This document shows, piece after piece, positions 32,036 to 44,924 of a DNA stretch of 64,000 bases; within the stretch, counting starts at the first letter, position 1, and every line of letters begins with the position of its first letter. A program made the translations under genes and the position numbers. This DNA is from Lineus longissimus. Its lineage: Eukaryota > Nemertea > Pilidiophora > Heteronemertea > Lineidae. The stretch covers positions 16,137,501 through 16,201,500 of the forward strand of contig NC_088308.1 of NCBI RefSeq assembly GCF_910592395.1, written 5' to 3'. Under the pieces are notes generated by a model. It ran no database searches, was not told where the DNA came from, and saw only the letters and a program-made list of their open reading frames with translations.

Positions 32036-33755
32036 ATTACAATATCAAGGGGCCCAACGATCAGTCCAGTTCTGGGCCAAAGTAAACTTTCACAAATCTC
32101 TTCTCAAACTTTCAGAGGGGTGAAATGCTTTCCTCATACCCTCCATTTCATCAGTCACAAAAATACGGGCTGGTCTATCATTATTGGAAATCTCATCCCC
32201 TTGAATACAGTTGTATCAAAGAGGCACCATTTGAGGCTTTTGCCTGCCTGACCAGTCTATATATTATCGACAGAATAGGCTCCACTTCCTCTCTAAGACC
32301 CATTTTCTGGTGACTAATGCTTCAAAACCCAACCATCTTGTCACCAGAATAATAGCTTCAACTAGACCAATGAGACTTCTAGGTTCTTCAACTTCACCAC
32401 CAAATCCACACCATTCATCCTCAACACAAGAGGTAACTGTCTTTAGGAGCCTTTTACCGGGCAATTTCGATGGTAATGACCCCAATGCTGCATGAAAGGA
32501 GTTGCAGTCGTTCAGGGAAGCCAGCAAGGGATTAAAGTTGTTGTTAAAACAACTGGTGCCTCATTGCACTGAGCTAACAAAGGGAATCAATAACGGTGAA
32601 AGTTGACCCAAGACATCCATGGGAAGAATGCAGCGGACTTTGAGAGAAAACATATGAGAAACCTAAAGCTGCCGGCACATAGAACATGGCAAATAAACCA
32701 AGCTTGAATGAAACACATACCGCTCTTACATTTGGAAAAGAAATAAAATACTCATACACCCCCCCCCCTTTCCGTAGACTGGAAAACATAATTGATATTT
32801 CAAAATAAAACTGGATGACAGCATCATTTTGTAAAACGGAGAGCTACAATTTATTTATTTTGCCTACTCATGTGAGTGGAGCATGTGGATGACCTGAGGT
32901 CAAAGGCTAATAGGTAAATGCAAATATTACTGTCGATCATCTTTGCATGATATTGCCGTAGATTTCTGTGATTATGGATATATTTGTGGATAATAAAACC
33001 CAAAAGGTTGAACATACTCATGTCACTATAAAATTTGTGCTTTTCCCTTCGTTCCACGAAAACCAACCAAATATTAGGCTTGTAACACATTTAGGGTTAC
33101 AGTTAACTATTGCATTCAAGCAAGCCTGAGTTCACCTTCTGCTCATACACATGTAAGCTTACCAATGGAATAGAAATCGAAGATCTCAAGGTAAAACATA
33201 TGGCACGGCTTTGCCCATTCTTAGAGAAAACAAACAGACCAAGCAATATTCTTCAACTATCAGGTGCGTGCAAACTAATCGATGTTGAATGCTCTACAAT
33301 TACCATCTTGAAGAATCAGAACCTGGCATCTGCTAACCAAGAAATGGGAAATGAAGAACTGGCCTCAAACTGGACAGTGATTTCTGGTCTCCACCCTCAA
33401 TTTAATCAACAGAGTGTGTGTTTGTCAGGTACAACCTGCCGACTACTTTTATGCCAACAATTTTGATAATTCAAAGATAGAACACTGATATTTCTGAGAT
33501 CAATTTTTACCAACTTTTATAGAAATCCTATTGAAATTGCTTAATCCTACTGCAAAAATATGTAGAGCACTTTCTGCAGCATTCAAGACCTTTGAAAAGA
33601 ATATCATCCCTATCCAAGAGAACAGAGACTTTGACATGCTCTGAGATAAACGGATTTATTTCTGATATCAACATGATCAAGAAACTATGAGAGTTTCCCT
33701 TATATCGACCAAATACCATTATGTCATCATTCGCTTCAGATTTTAACTTCAAACA
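32036..33755. other. No gene seen
   Basis: Contains a C10 run at 32759-32768. The 118-codon plus frame at 33110-33466 has no motif or splice context and is treated as chance. Confidence 0.5.
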
Positions 33756-33957
33756 GTTCAAGTCACAAATGACATCCATCCTGTTTCGCACCAGTGACGT
33801 GCAACATACGCGTGAGTTGTGCACCAATGACACACCAGTGATGTGCTTATATGTATCTCTCTGTGTTTCGCATATATTACGTGTGACCTACACGCTGGGT
33901 ACATGTAGCACATCAATGACACAATTAACGGGATGTCAATTATGATTTGGACTGTAT
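33756..33957. mobile_element. Hairpin MITE, GTCACAAATGACATCC family, copy 1
   Basis: Left end CAGTTCAAGTCACAAATGAC and right end GTCAATTATGATTTGGACTG are inverted repeats. The inside is rich in GTGACGTGC, GCACCAATGACAC and similar short palindromes. Relatives are at 36655-36771 and 62388-62596. Confidence 0.65.
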
Positions 33958-35403
33958 GTACCCGTATTAAAGCGCACATTTGTTTGAATATCGGCGATGC
34001 TTCAAACTTCAAAACAGTTCAGACTTGCATGCATACAGAATGATACCGAATGAATCCGACATGATCGAACCCCACATTTCATGTGTTCCATGAACCATTC
34101 CGTACAGATAACACACAAGCTGGACTAACTGCTACTACATGATAGAAAATGAATTTTAAAAAAAAATTCACAAGTTGATCAGAAAACAATGTCAAAATAT
34201 TATACCTGCAAAGTATTCCAAAGTGAATATCCATTCTTATTTAGCAATCCAGCCAGGATATTTAGAATCCATTGGGCAATCATAAAACATTCTATGACAT
34301 TACACTAGTGGTTATGAATATAATTTTCAAAAATGTCTCCACCTTTGATGATATGACACCGAATCCATGACAAATGACGAGTCAATGAATTCCACTGGAG
34401 TCAGACTGGGCACTGAATTTAACCGAATGACGATCCCGGCGTGATTTTTCTGTTTGCTCCATAACTTTTATTTTGCATTATTTATGCACATGGTGAGGCA
34501 TATTTCAGCAACAAAAGGACTGGCATCGCTCCACGGATAAAACTGGCTGCTTAAAGTTGCCGCTCTCTTCTCCATCGATAAAGATTGTAATAGCATTTTT
34601 GAAACTTGTGTCGCCTTGGTTACTCATCATTATGACAAGCGGTGAGGAATATGCATGTGACAGTTTTAGTGGTATAGATGGCGACTGGATGATTTCATTT
34701 GTTTTATCAGCAGCATTGAGTAACTAATGGTCCTTCAGATGACGCGGAGAAACCTTGGAGAGTAGATGACCTTGACCTCGCATGACGAAGATTCTGAGGA
34801 CACTTCATGTTACATGAAGATAATGGGTGGTTGGGAACCGTGAGTTAGAGGACATGATAATCAATTTGGGATTTTGTAAGCACACAGAAGGGGGAAGATA
34901 TCCCCTTCCTCAGCCAAGGAGGTATGTCTACCCCCTCCCCTACCCCGTGCCCAGCAGAAACCCTGTTTAGGATATGGCCCTCCGTACATGTAATGTCCCC
35001 ACCCCTACATTCAGAAGCCGGTATCCTTGAGTAAGAACATAAATGCCTCAGAAAATCTTTATCAGAATTTAAAAGCCACTTGCTCAGACCCTAAAGTATC
35101 TGTAGGATGTGTACTGCAGGCAACGTAACCTCAACGGTCAACAAAAATTCCATTCACCCTCTTTATGACTCTCACTTCTTGGCAATAACTGATCCAGAGC
35201 ACCAGTGGCATTCTTGCCTCTTCTGATTCATCATCAATTGAGTTGTCGGTGTCTATTCGTTTGAAATATTGCAGATTACTTGAGATGAATGTCTGACTCA
35301 CAAACCTATCTCCGACTTGTTTCTAATAATATCTGTTGCACCCTTGAATTATCAGCACCCCATGGCCACAGATAACATTTTTTGGAACTAGCTGCAGGCA
35401 GGA
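33958..35403. other. No gene seen
   Basis: No supported exon. A C/T-rich stretch at 34920-34990 shows no further structure. Confidence 0.5.
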
Positions 35404-35948
35404 CAAATTATCCAGATTATTTTTTACTTCCACACAGTTCACTAGTTAAAAATTAACAAGAGGCCAAGTCAGCCAGGTCTCAGCTGCTTGTCATGATACA
35501 AGCTTAAAAGACAACTCGCAATCTGTTGCATAAAAACTTCTGTACAGAAATAAAGTATCGTTCCCGCTGTATAGAAGGCACTTTTTAAAGGATACAAAAA
35601 AATAAATCTTCTGTAACATAATCAACTCTCATCAGTCTCGACGAAATGGTTTGGGTCGTAAAATGGATGAAACAAATTATCCAGATTATTTTTTACTTAC
35701 ACACAGTCAACTAGTTAAAATGAACAAGAGGCCAAGTGAGCCAGGACTCAGCTGCTTTAGCCATACGTCATGATACAAGCTTAAAAGACAACTCGCAATC
35801 TGTCGCATAAAAATTTCTGTACAGAAATAAAGTATCATTCCCACTGGAAAGAGGGCACTTTTTAAAGGATACCTAAATATATCTTCTGTAACATAATCAA
35901 CTCTCTTCAGTCTCGACTAAATGGTCTGGGTCGTAAAATAGATGAAAC
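35404..35948. repeat. 268 bp tandem duplication
   Basis: Two head-to-tail copies, 35404-35671 and 35672-35948, each starting CAAATTATCCAGATTATTTT and ending GTCGTAAAATGGATGAAAC (or AATAGATGAAAC). They differ at scattered positions and by a few short indels (for example TTTAGCCATACG present only in copy 2). Confidence 0.85.
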
Positions 35949-36439
35949 ACCCCAGACGTCGCATGACACAGCGCAATGTAATAATATGTCACCTGTCAGA
36001 GAATAATATGTGCCCAAGATAAAGATGCAAAACAATTTTTTGCCACCAACAACCCATACCCCAACTTAGGAAGCACCCAGTTAACCAATGGAACTTTTCC
36101 ATTTTGAAAGATGGAAACAGTTTTCGACAATGGATGTCACCACCAATGATCTTTCCTATAAGCCAAATATTTGCATATCATAAAACTGAATCTCCAATTT
36201 CTCCCAGAAGAGGAGTGAATAATAGGAATAGCCATAAAATGGACAGCACATCACATTTCATCTTAAAAACCATAAGTCACCAAAAATGATACCGGGAAAC
36301 CACGTGTAAAAAAATAATAACCAATTTATTTCTTAGCTGCTGTGTGGCTGGCACCATTTCCTCAGAGTAGAAGCAGCCCAAATCCAATAACGGCTAACAA
36401 GAGACTTGAAGTATCACATCTCAGAGCTATAAACTCAGG

Positions 36440-36510
36440 ATCAAGAGTCTTCGAGGAGTTGCGGAAATATTTGGTAGGCTGCGAGAATATTTGGTAGGCT
36501 GCGTCTTAAC
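36440..36510. repeat. Short direct duplication
   Basis: GAATATTTGGTAGGCTGCG and a near-identical copy, in tandem with a 24 bp period. The rest of 35949-36650 shows nothing else. Confidence 0.6.
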
Positions 36511-36654
36511 AACAGATTTGAGCATAGAGAAAGAAAACAATGACAGGGTATTAAGGAAAGTTCAAAAACCTGAAAAGAACTTCTCAACTTGTGAATGAAT
36601 GTTTTTTTGTGGCCTTAGTCGTCCAAATCAGCATCCCTTAACTCGAGGACAACA

Positions 36655-36771
36655 CACGTGAAACACAGAGAGATAAGCGCATCACTGGTGCATCTTTGGC
36701 GCAAAACACGCACGTATGTTGCGCGTAACTGACACGAAGCAGGAAGGATGTCAATTGTGACGTGAACTGTA
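36655..36771. mobile_element. Hairpin MITE fragment, GTCACAAATGACATCC family
   Basis: GGATGTCAATTGTGACGTG and AACTGTA form the right end; GCATCACTGGTGC and TTGGCGC motifs inside match the copy at 62388. The left end is truncated. It falls in the inferred 3' region of the small gene at 37 kb. Confidence 0.55.
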
Positions 36772-36956
36772 ACAGATGCATTTTTGACTGATATATCACA
36801 CTTTGATTACATGAATTTAAGAAGTCATCTAACACCACAAAATGTTCAACAAACATGTATGAAATACCTGTAGACAACAGCTAACCCATATCACCTAAAT
36901 GGACCAGATACACCAGAGAGGACAATATTGAATCAATGTGCACACCAATTCACTTA

Positions 36957-37274
36957 CTTATTGTTGGGTAACATAGGGGCATCACCAAGAGGGAACTCCT
37001 GACATAAGATTTCATTATATGCATTATTATAAAGTTCCGTCAGCGGGTAACATTGTTCCCTCTCCATTTTCCTCCGGCAGAATCCAAGTCCGAACAAGTG
37101 AAGAGGCGCGGTACACACACTAACCAGGAACCCACGGACCTTGTTCTTATCACGGTTGCCGTAGTTATGCCTAAGTCGGTTGTAAGCACTGTAGTTTATA
37201 GTCCTCGCCACGATAACTTGTCCTTCGTTTAAAAGCGTTGGCCTAGCAACGACCACTCGACTTCCACGTACCAT
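36957..37274 (-). CDS. Small protein of unknown function (main exon)
   Basis: The minus-strand start codon at 37274 has a strong context (GTGACAATGG). The frame reads MVRGSRVVVARPTLLNEGQV, then a basic, tyrosine-rich middle (NYSAYNRLRHNYGNRDKNK). A hydrophobic turn follows (RGFLVSVCTAPLHLFGLGFC), then CYPLTELYNNAYNEILCQEF. It reaches PMLPNN at an excellent GTAAGT donor, 36956. If unspliced it stops one codon later. If the 87 bp intron ending TTGTCTACAG is removed, the frame adds KYFIHVC and stops, so the C-terminus is nearly the same. No signal peptide. Third positions look coding. No family is recognised. It lies in the CASKIN intron on the same strand. Confidence 0.55.
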
Positions 37275-37329
37275 TGTCACAGTTACTGTGTTAAAATACG
37301 ATGCTAAGCTGCTTTTCCAATGTGAGGCT

Positions 37330-38025
37330 ATTTAATTTTTTTGTTCTGCTGATGAGGACTCTAGATTACCCCCATTTTCCATCATTATGCACCTTTAAGA
37401 AAAACTTTACGCTTTTATTTCGATACAAAATATAGAAAGTGTCATCTGGCAAATGGTTCATTTTAATAGTGAACTTAGAAGCAGTCAATGGATGAGCATT
37501 TGAAAAATTCTGGCATATCAAATGGATTAACGAATGGGTGTGGGGGCATCACTTGTCCAACGGCTTGAAATAACATGACTTCTGTCAAACATGTTTCAAT
37601 CACAGGATATAAAACTCACCCTGAGGAAATCAGGGGTTAATGTTTGCTTCTCCAGCTCTGCACACAAACCCCTGAGACATTCGCCCTCATTTGGTGAAGT
37701 ACAGACTCACATCACCTTTAAGTCAACACTGAGATTAAACTATCAATGTATATGATGTTACTGTGGCCGACGCAGATAAACCGATCAACATCAAGAAAAA
37801 ATAGGCTGTTCGCCCGCTATCCAAACAATCAAATTGGTGTGGCCTAAGTACAAAACACTTGTCCAAAGTTAACACTCAGGTATATTGTGATGTAAGCCCC
37901 TATCAGCATCCACCTGGTCAAATTTGTGCAATGTATTGTCATGCGACATAGACCTTAAGAGTTAAACAAATCTAAATTCCTCTCCGAAATTCTGTGAAGG
38001 TCTTTGTTTTATAGTCATATGGGTC
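37330..38025. other. No gene seen
   Basis: Upstream of the small gene, with no clear TATA box. An acceptor and a donor nearly abut at 37612 (minus strand TTTCCTCAG, one G, then GTGAGT) without an exon between. Confidence 0.4.
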
Positions 38026-38165
38026 TTAGTTTTTTCTAGTTGGGTCTTAGTTTTATAGTCCTATGGGTCCTCGTTTACTAGTTGGGTCTTAGTTTTTATA
38101 GTCCTATGGGTCTTTGTTTTATAGTTGGGTCTTAGTTTTATAGAGTCTTAGGTCTTAGATTTATA
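38026..38165. repeat. GGGTCTTAGTTTTATAGT minisatellite
   Basis: Irregular repeats of TGGGTCTTAGTTTTATAGTC, alternating CTAGT and CCTA(T) linkers, about 20-25 bp each. Confidence 0.75.
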
Positions 38166-38839
38166 GACACCCACTTTCTTTCAGGGCAACCAGGGAAAAC
38201 TATTTCTGTTGGGAGGCATTTAGGTAAAATTTAGTGCATTGAAGAGGAAGGTCAGGATCTTGCCTTTTCAGCAAGAACAAATTTCAAAAGCTGTCCTGCT
38301 TTTTCATCCCTGTTTTATGATCAACACCTACGTCAGACTGAAACCTTAGAACATCAACCCCTTCCTCCGCTAAAACAACTCTATTGGAAATGTTAAACCA
38401 GCCTCAAAGTACCAAAGTGCGTTACCTCAGTATGTTACTCTCAAAAACCAATAACCCACTATGTCAGAGTCACAGAAAGAACTGCTTTGCTTAAACAAAT
38501 ATCACACAACACGAGAAAGTTTCCTATCTTGCCGAACGTGAAAGGTTAATCCTGATATCGGGTAACTCATGGATGGGTTGTGCGTGGGAAGAACTTTCAC
38601 CTACGCTACAGTCAAATGAGCACATGTATTTTTCTCGATGAAGTACCTGACTTATAAAAGGGTCAGATATATCCCTGGTCCCACACACTTTGAGGACCAC
38701 TTTGAAATAAGAAGAATTTAATTATCAATTCTAGGCAAAAGTGAGTGAAAGTGACTTGATCAAGCCTTTTAATCTGAACTGTGTGGGCACTGTAACTTTT
38801 CGGAAGGAAGTGTTTACTCATGACTGGTTTCCTAAAGAG

Positions 38840-39383
38840 GAACGCTGTTAGGATTTACTGGTGGCTCAGGAAAATAGAAATGCAGTTATACACAATACCG
38901 TAGTGCAGTTATCAAGCAGGCAAATTTGCTAAACTTCGTATTTATAGTGTTTGTATGTTCGTCTACATTATGTCAATGTTGAAATTTATATTCAGTACTC
39001 TACGCAATTGGAAATTTTTAAATTCAATAACAAAATTTCAAATTGTCAGAGAACTGTAAAGGCACTACTGGTATACCAAGTGGTTCATTCTGATACCTGT
39101 CAGACTTCACGTTCAGTTTTGTTTGAATATTTTGAAGCCAGGAAAATGCACTAAAGACTTGATTGATATCAGAATTCTGATTGTTTGTTTAGAAATATAT
39201 CTCGGGAAAGCACTTCCTGAACCTTTCTTATCAGGCTTCCTAAGTAAGCATCTATTCTCCGATTCTGTTTAGAGAAACTCATGAGTAGCATACCGTTACA
39301 AAGCCAAGAAGCTAAGTGATGGCTTGACCTCAAGCAGGATTTCCCCTTTAAAAACTGAATGAGCGATATCAACTACCCCTATA
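38840..39383. mobile_element. Dispersed repeat, copy 2 (probable MITE)
   Basis: The left part (TTACTGGTGGCTCAGG, ACAATACCGTAGTGCAGTTATC) matches 6556-6740. The right boundary ATATCAACTACCCCTAT is the inverse of the AGGGGTAGT end of copy 1. The plus frame inside (38951-39154) is not conserved in copy 1. Confidence 0.45.
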
Positions 39384-40816
39384 GAGAGACATGAATGCCC
39401 TTACAACCGATTCTCACTACATCAGCTACATGGAATTACATAGCAAACCTTCAAACACAATTTAGGGGCATCAGCAGGCACATTTGAGCAGGCTCTTGCT
39501 TTCCCAAGTCAGGGTGAACTGGTAGATTGACTGGACTGTGATTTGATCGCTTTCCAAACACGTTTCGATAATTTCAACTTGAGCCATATCCACAAGAAGC
39601 TATCTGGATATTTCAAAGACATCAGCACACAATCCAAGTATAGATATAAGATGATCGACTTCATGACGGCAACACTGTCATGACCGATACGTCAAAAGCA
39701 CTTCAAATCATGCATCCCCGATGATGATACGTTGACACCAAAGTCCAGAGCCAGGTTTACGAAGTGAATATTATCCTTCCTTCATCTACAACAAGTTGTG
39801 ATGCTCTGCATAGATGGACTGATATGTCAACAACTTCATCCAAGTTAATCTAATCTAATCTAATATAGGTACAATTGACAAACAGCCCTGACATCAGCAC
39901 AAAGACAGAAAAAACAAGTTGTCTTTCTGTAATAGGAAGATAGTAACAATGGGAACAAGCCAGTGCTAATCCATTACAAAATGATGTTGCTCAATACACT
40001 TCTTATTGTATGATACAGAAAGAACTGTGCAATATTACACATTGCACCAACAGCAAAATACCACTTATGATAAAGGAAGTTGCAAATCAAAGGTCTGCCC
40101 ATTTTTTTAATGAAACTCCTTATTATACTCTTCCAGGGTTGTACAATATCTACAGAATAAAGGGAAACAAAACCAACATATCTGACTATTATTCAAATTG
40201 CTAAGAAGTATGGAATAATGGATATGTTGCAATATGCAGAGTAAAAGAAATTACCAGGGCTGTAATAAAAATCTTAAAGGACATGGATATCATGCACTAA
40301 ATGATAGTCTTGATTAAAAAACATATTGTTATGTACTGAAGTCTTTGTTTTTTTCATGCCCTGTCTGTATCAAATGGGGTCATGAAGTAGGCTGTTTATC
40401 TTCTTGTAAGCTGGAATACCAGTGATGTCAATAGCATCCTTTACTAACCAAAGTAAGTAGGTCAAATTGACCAATGTCAGACAGCCTTAAAAGGAATGCA
40501 CAGGCCAAGTAGGTCAAGACTAAGTCGGAGCCAAGTAGGCCAGAAAAAGTCGCTAATAACATGAATGAGGGGTCTCTCCCATCTGACAGCACATCTGCTC
40601 CCGCTTGTACAAGGAAAACATTCAATGCAGAATGAAACATAACCCAGGCCCTGAATTGTGCACATCAGTCACTAAAAAAGGTGAAAAATTTGACTCCCTA
40701 GCTCCTGCCTCTTGTCCCCCTTTAAACATCACAAGTAAATTTAAATTTCAAAACTGCAGAAGCCCACCATGGTTAACGGAAACGGAACTGAGTAAATGAC
40801 AACTAATACTTTCGTC
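39384..40816. other. No gene seen
   Basis: (TCTAA)n-like short run at 39845-39865. Otherwise no exon or array recognised. Confidence 0.5.
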
Positions 40817-41044
40817 ATAAGGGTTGGTCATTAATTGGCTACACCAATTTTGCTAGAACTTGAAATCCTAAAGTAATCAGAACTCTTACAAAATAAGATG
40901 AAAGGGTGGGAGTATGTTCTCTGGAAAGGAAAGAACTGACTCCCATCCTTGAAATTGGTCTTCACTTTGTTTTGAAAGAGTTCAAATTGCTTTAGGATTT
41001 CAAGTTGATAGTCAAAATGGTGGTGCCTATGATCAACCCGTTTA
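40817..41044. mobile_element. Hairpin MITE, diverged copy of 2361-2604
   Basis: GGGTTGGTCA at the left, TGATCAACCC at the right, CAAAATGGTGGTG near the right end, and the inner palindrome GGAAAGGAAAGAACTGACTCCCATCCTT, as in the copy at 2361. The TTAA flanks are mutated, so it is an older insertion. Confidence 0.7.
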
Positions 41045-42289
41045 ACTGCTGAGTTATTGTGAATGCACACACCTTTCTGGTAGTGAACAAAATAACGAAT
41101 ACAATGTACATGTCAAAAGAAGAACGCACACAGGTGAATGAATTGGGTGTCATAGAATCGGTCCAGTAAAGAGAATAGGTCGAACAGTACAAGTCCACCG
41201 AATGAATTTAATAAATTCTTTAATGAAGTCCACACATATCTACAGCACATGTGAGCAGAATATTAAATATCCCACACCCTCATCATCTCCGAAATCAACT
41301 GCTACACGTAGAAATTGGAAAGAAAATTTGAAAGCAAACTTTCTAAGTGATAAAGCCACGTGACTGTCACAGTAACACTTTTCCAATATTGCACTCATGA
41401 ATGAACATTGCATCCAAATATAGCCATCACCCACGGATTATTGATGTCGCCCTCGCCTCCTCAACACATGAAACTAAAATTGGAGAAGTCGATTTTGCCT
41501 ACGTGTTTGCCTGCGTTGGTGTTTATACCAAAAATAGATAAGCTCGCCTTATACATTTTGGTGTTACTACTGGGTGACACAAAAAATGACTATATACTTT
41601 TGATCTTGAAAACTGCCCCAAAGTTTGATTAATATTCATCAAATTTAGCTGAGATAAATACTTCCAAATTTGTCAGATGTCATTACTGGATTCGTAATTG
41701 TGCAAAAAGCACTTGCAGTCGAGTAGGTTTAATTGGGTGTCATTGATCAATAAAATCAAACTCTCAGACCACAGAAATAATCCACCCATGAATGTGTTGA
41801 TGTGCTGAGGGTGATGCAATGTGAAAGTTTGTTGGTTTTTGTCAGATTAGCCACGACCTCTATGGTACACCATCCAGAGACCCTCAAAGCAATAAATAAT
41901 GCATTGGTCTGAGAGTTAGATTGGTGACGAGTAACACCCATTCAAACCTACTTGGCCTTTTTGGGTGCAAAAGTAGCAAATGATGTATTTAAAATGTCTA
42001 TTGCACAACACCTAATGCAGGAAATGAGATCCAACAAATTGGAAACATTGCAAAAAGTATTAAACTCAGCTACATTTGGTCCAAATTTAGTGAGTATCAA
42101 ATTCATATTTCGCCAGTTATTCAGGATCTAACGTATAACATCTTTTTTGAGAAGTATAGTCACGATGCGTTGGCGTAGCTAGTAGTCAATTTTATTCCAC
42201 AAACTTTGTTTTCTCGTGGGTATAAACTAGGATGGAATTGTAGATTTTTGCAGATGTTGTTGAATTTTCAAAGTAAAAGTCTCGAGTAA

Positions 42290-42600
42290 TTGATATGGAG
42301 CTTCCACATACAGATGAATACCATTATCAATCATACTCAATACTCAACTCCATTATCATACTCAACACTCAGCTACCTGATCATACTTGCTGATCACACT
42401 CACTCACATCCCTGATCATGCTCAATACTTAGCTCACAGATCATTCATACTCCATACTTTGATCCATGCTCATATCTAAAACTGAGCTCCCTGATCATGC
42501 ACTCAATACTCAGCTCTCTGATCATACTCCATACCAGTACTCCACTCCCTGCTCATAATACTGAGCACCCTGCTCATACTCACAATTCAACTGTATCAGC
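42290..42600. repeat. GATCATACTCAATACTCAGCTC minisatellite
   Basis: About ten irregular units of roughly 28-30 bp sharing CTGATCATACTC and ACTCAGCTCC. Variable spacing indicates an old array. Confidence 0.7.
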
Positions 42601-44924
42601 ATAAAATAACCACTGCCTCTACTCAACTCTCAGAAAAGTTGGCAGGAAAAGTATACTATCCACAAAAAGTACTGAGAAACCATTACCATGGAAACTACAA
42701 AAGCAATTACTGGAATTCACTTTACGCACACAACCTTTTACCTAGCTCCAAGATAATCAGAAGCCTAAGAAGCACTTTGTAAAAGCCCAGACTGAAAGCG
42801 TCTTTATCTTTATACTGATCAACTCCCCGTGGCTATCAATCTAGACCGATTGGCAAAGATGATCAGAAAAACGGGAAAATATCATGTGATTTAATAGCAT
42901 GATTTGCTTTCTGTTTGAAGTCAATAATGATCCACTCTAATGAACCAAAGGCAGGAAATTTAAAAGTAATGCTACATCCGAACAATATTCCATGTACTCT
43001 CGACAATGTTTTTATGTCCCAGGTAGATTTATACTTCGCGTCTGATAAATGTTAAAGGAGGCATTACTGCTGGGCTAAAACACTGATGTATACATTAGAC
43101 TTCCTGGACACGCTGGACAGGGGGCTACAGATAAACAACCAAAAGTCCCCAAAAACAGTTGGTAGAATGTTTGTGTACAATTTCTGACAGACTTCACGGG
43201 GAGCACCTGCGTTATGGTTGCACTTTCTCATGTATACAATTCTAATTCGTTTTGTATATTTCATGTTGACGATAAAATAACTTTTTTGTCATTTTTTTGC
43301 CAAACAATTCGACTTGTCAGAAGAGGGGACTCACAAACCATAGAGGATATCAGTCAAAATCTGTGCCACTCAGTTTATCTGAGACCAGCCGTTTGGACGA
43401 TCGCCTCAGTTGAGGCAGGTTTCAGCAGCACAGCCCAACACATGTGGCAGCCAGTTATTTCTAGTTACTTTGCCCAGACGCGAATGAGAGCAACTGTGGT
43501 CGCCCATGATCAAAGCAAAATTTGGACATAGACATACATATAGTTCATGTACTTTAAGACCATAATGCGGTGTTTCAGGCATCAATCGGGGTAAAGCTTT
43601 ATGTGAGTGACAGTTAGTGCGGGTCAGTGACCAATTTAACCACTCAGATGACTCTTGATTCTGATAGGATGTCTCATTTAAGTGGCATCGTCTTGCATAG
43701 AAACGGGTGCCTTGTGTTTGGCAGTGGTGAGGGGGAGACAAAGCGACAGATGACCAGCCCCGGGAATTCGCAAAACATCTTGGGCACCCTGTAAAATACA
43801 TCAGCACCGACAGCCAAATCATTGGTCAATTTTGAGGTTTTCTATGCAGTTGCGAGATGGGGAGGTGCTCCAAAAGGTCTGATTGTCCATTACAGTTGGA
43901 CAGTTGCCCGGCAAAAACTCAAGAATTTCTACTTCTCCACTTGGCAACTACTTTAGGGAAGTAACTTGTCCATTTGATAATTTGGTTGTCCAGGGCTGAC
44001 CATCCTGAACCTCATGGTCTTACATTTCCTTTAAAAACGTAGCCAGAGTATGGGGCAAGCAGACAAGTGGGAAAATTGAACCTTGCAAACACCTTTTTTT
44101 AGAGGAAGACATTACTTTATGGGCAAAATGAGAAATTTATTCTCAAGTGTGATCTAACATATAAATAAAATATGAGTGCTAATAACATCAAGTCAATTTC
44201 GCGACATTTCCATCCCTCGGGCTTCTGAAACATTTGTTCACCAGTCTCAAGATGATGATGGTTGTTGGTGTATGCAGACTCTTCCTTTAATGGCTACAAT
44301 GATCTACTTTAAGCCGATTCAATTTGACACTGGATCCCATGTGCCCTCCGTGGTGAATTATAACCAGCAACTGATACAGGCAAAAGTACTGTACATGATA
44401 TTGTACATTTTTTTTCTAAAAGAGGATTATGTCTGCTGTTATTTGCAGGTTATACCAAAAATATGTAAGGCAAACGTGCTTTTTTTTTGGGGGGGGGGTT
44501 ATACTGAGGTACATGTAGCACTTTCTGTGTAGCATGTCTGTGGAGGGGGGCCTAAGTGTGACACGTACTGGTAAAACCAGTCGCATCTTACCAGGAAATG
44601 TTCTAAAAAGAAGTCTTCTTTATATAATATGCACTGGAAAATGTATCATGCTAACAAACAGCCTCTCATGGTTGTCAAGTAACTGATTTCCAAGATATCT
44701 GGAAAAGTCCATCATGACTCGGTTATGAAATGGAGATTTCCGAAATCACAAAAATACAACTTTCATTGCTGGTGAAGTGCGACTAGTTTGCTGTAATAGG
44801 AGAAATAGATGGTAAATACTGACTGAGCAGATTATTTTTGAGAATCGTATCCCAACTGGTTGTAACTGATTTATTCATGAATGCATCCAAAACAGACTCT
44901 TTTCTGCAGAATATTAAGTGGAGA
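42601..44924. other. No gene seen
   Basis: The opposing long frames at 43214-43531 (plus) and 43406-43822 (minus) overlap each other; neither shows a recognisable domain or both splice sites. A G-rich run lies at 44490-44500. Confidence 0.5.

Noticed and set aside
37605-37625. Recursive splice site on the minus strand (TTTCCTCAG then GTGAGT)
   Set aside because: An extra G separates acceptor and donor, so it is not the zero-length AG|GT arrangement required.
38178-38216. 39 bp plus-strand micro-exon after CCCACTTTCTTTCAG
   Set aside because: Donor is weak (GTAAAA), all phases are partly open, and there is no neighbouring exon to fix the frame.
43406-43822. 138-codon minus frame
   Set aside because: Overlaps a plus frame of similar quality, no recognisable motif and no splice or polyA signals.
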